From contig RFJB01000127.1 of assembly GCA_003695045.1 (NCBI GenBank), positions 1 through 6,189 on the forward strand: a DNA stretch of 6,189 bases. The letters run 5' to 3'. Positions 5,884-6,189 of this stretch are shown piece after piece (position 1 is the first letter of the stretch; the number at the start of each line of letters is the position of its first letter). The stretch is from Candidatus Woesearchaeota archaeon. GTDB taxonomy: Archaea > Nanobdellota > Nanobdellia > Woesearchaeales > J091. Made by a program: the position numbers and the translations under genes. The notes under the pieces were generated by a model, which did no database searches, was not told the DNA's origin, and saw only the letters and a program-made list of their open reading frames with translations.

Positions 5884-5909
5884 CGGGTGGTTTTTGGCGA
5901 AACAACCCG
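5884..5909. repeat. Hairpin B with TTGGCG loop
   Basis: Outer arms CGGGT (5884-5888) and ACCCG (5905-5909) and inner arms GTTT (5890-5893) and AAAC (5900-5903) pair around loop TTGGCG (5894-5899), with a single G/A mismatch between the two stem parts. This is the most stable-looking member of the family. Confidence 0.7.
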
Positions 5910-5917
5910 TTCCAGAA

Positions 5918-5938
5918 CCGTTTTTGGCGAATAAACGG
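5918..5938. repeat. Hairpin C with TTGGCG-containing loop
   Basis: CCGTTT (5918-5923) pairs perfectly with AAACGG (5933-5938). The loop TTGGCGAAT (5924-5932) begins with the same six bases as the other members but is three bases longer. Confidence 0.65.
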
Positions 5939-5957
5939 CGAAATTGGCGAAATAACC

Positions 5958-5975
5958 TGCTTGTTGGCGCAAGCA
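5958..5975. repeat. Hairpin D with TTGGCG loop
   Basis: TGCTTG (5958-5963) pairs perfectly with CAAGCA (5970-5975) around loop TTGGCG (5964-5969). The stem sequence is unrelated to the GTTT/AAAC stems of the other members while the loop is identical. An unpaired copy of TTGGCG also occurs just upstream at 5944-5949. Confidence 0.65.
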
Positions 5976-5995
5976 AGACGATTTCTTCTAAGGAT

Positions 5996-6044
5996 AGTAT
6001 AGTATAATCTACCATATAAAGGTTTTGGTAGCAGATACTATATT
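5996..6044. promoter_or_regulatory. Nested inverted repeats around a TATA-like element
   Basis: Outer arms TATAGTAT (5998-6005) and ATACTATA (6035-6042) pair over eight bases, extendable by a G-T and an A-T pair to 5996/6044. Inner arms CTACCA (6009-6014) and TGGTAG (6026-6031) pair over six. A 3x3 internal loop separates them. The 11-base centre begins with TATAAAG, and ATATAAAG (6014-6021) is a good archaeal TATA box that would start transcription near 6043, ahead of the frame opening at 6067. It can be read as a promoter with flanking operator arms or as one arm of a structured RNA. Confidence 0.45.
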
Positions 6045-6066
6045 TTCCAGACCACATTTGGACCAG

Positions 6067-6189
6067 ATGGGGATGGTGGGTGACAACATAAACGCTGTCT
6101 GCAATAACTGGCTGGTCCTGGGATACTGGGGGAGTATCATACGCAACTGGACTAACGGGGTGAACATGCGATGGACAATATCGTTGAAA
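6067..6189 (+). CDS. Possible 5' end of an unidentified gene, cut by the window edge
   Basis: The frame from ATG 6067 stays open for 41 codons to the last base, beginning MGMVGDNINAVCNNWLVLG. A TATA-like element at 6014-6021 sits at a suitable distance, giving a leader of about 24 bases. Against it, there is no Shine-Dalgarno sequence, four Trp in 41 residues is odd, and no family is recognisable. The opposite strand is also stop-free here, giving a Pro/His-rich peptide in the same codon register, so the DNA may belong to a gene on the other strand or be non-coding. Base-paired elements (6060-6066 with 6112-6118; 6122-6138) lie within it. Confidence 0.25.
   Translation, partial: MGMVGDNINAVCNNWLVLGYWGSIIRNWTNGVNMRWTISLK
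6122..6138. repeat. Inverted repeat GATACT/AGTATC
   Basis: GATACT (6122-6127) pairs with AGTATC (6133-6138) around a GGGGG loop. The GATACT word also occurs at 6034-6039 in the nested repeat upstream. A 7-bp pair, GGACCAG (6060-6066) with CTGGTCC (6112-6118), lies just before it. Confidence 0.4.

Larger units (their letters stand above)
5720..6066. other. Non-coding, AT-rich, hairpin-dense region
   Basis: No convincing gene lies in this stretch. The open frames present (5801-6007 on + and 5725 to the window end on -) have no recognisable domain, and their peptides repeat only because the DNA repeats. Bases 5720-5780 hold nothing I can name. Bases 5781-6044 hold at least seven stem-loops listed separately, so the region is either a structured RNA or a DNA element read as palindromes. 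It lies after the regulator gene and before a possible new reading frame at 6067. Confidence 0.6.

Noticed and set aside
5856..5970. Resemblance of TTTTTGGCGAAA to the eukaryotic E2F site, or to archaeal origin recognition boxes
   Set aside because: E2F does not occur in archaea, and the repeats lack the G-string and length of origin recognition boxes; no cdc6/orc gene is in the window.
5844..5975. CRISPR array
   Set aside because: The repeated unit is only about six bases, the flanking arms differ between copies, and spacer-like intervals are too short and uneven for CRISPR.
5801..6007. 68-codon + strand open frame starting MFKYEF
   Set aside because: It runs through five or more hairpins, has no Shine-Dalgarno sequence or recognisable family, and is best explained as chance openness in repetitive DNA.
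6067..6132. G-quadruplex from the G runs near the window end
   Set aside because: The G runs are uneven and widely spaced (GGGG, GG, GGG, then GGG and GGGGG 40-50 bases later), so a stable quadruplex is unlikely.
5725..6189. Long open frame on the - strand through the hairpin region, open to the window end
   Set aside because: The peptide repeats FAKN and similar phrases only because the DNA repeats TTGGCG-type elements, no domain is recognisable, and the DNA shows palindromes unrelated to codons. The part beyond 6066 is kept as uncertain.

Overview
The window looks archaeal. It carries an ATP-dependent DNA ligase of the archaeal/eukaryotic Lig1 type, TATA boxes about 26 bases before predicted transcription starts with short leaders, a tRNA gene without an encoded CCA end, and a winged-helix regulator joined to a nucleotidyltransferase-like fold. 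The lineage cannot be fixed from the sequence alone. A DPANN-type or other uncultivated archaeon is a reasonable guess. Coding DNA looks GC-balanced, while the 5720-6060 stretch is visibly AT-richer.

Layout: (1) Bases 2-367 are the 3' end of an MnmC-like methyltransferase gene, followed 27 bases later by a PHP-domain phosphoesterase gene (395-1327), probably in one + strand operon. (2) A tRNA-Arg(GCG) lies at 1358-1431, followed by T-rich terminator sequence. (3) On the - strand, a nitroreductase-family gene (2977-2204) is followed 27 bases later by a second PHP-domain gene (2176-1481), so the two PHP genes converge on the tRNA. (4) A single palindromic TATA box (3006-3013) lies exactly midway between the nitroreductase start and the DNA ligase start and probably serves both. 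(5) The ligase (3042-5009) carries an unusual RanBP2-type zinc finger inserted in its DNA-binding domain. (6) A winged-helix regulator gene (5141-5719) has a TATA box directly preceded by an array of alternating GTTTCA/TGAAAC half-sites. (7) From 5720 to the window end no gene is recognised. The DNA between 5781 and 6044 is packed with stem-loops, four of which show the same GGCG-containing loop on stems of different sequence, spaced 40, 30 and 40 bases apart. A possible partial reading frame starts at 6067.

Functionally this is a mixed housekeeping neighbourhood: tRNA modification, metal-dependent phosphoesterases, a flavin oxidoreductase, DNA ligation and local regulation. No defence system, transposon or CRISPR array is visible. 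The three observations most worth following are the zinc-finger ligase, the TTGGCG-loop hairpin array and the GTTTCA operator array.
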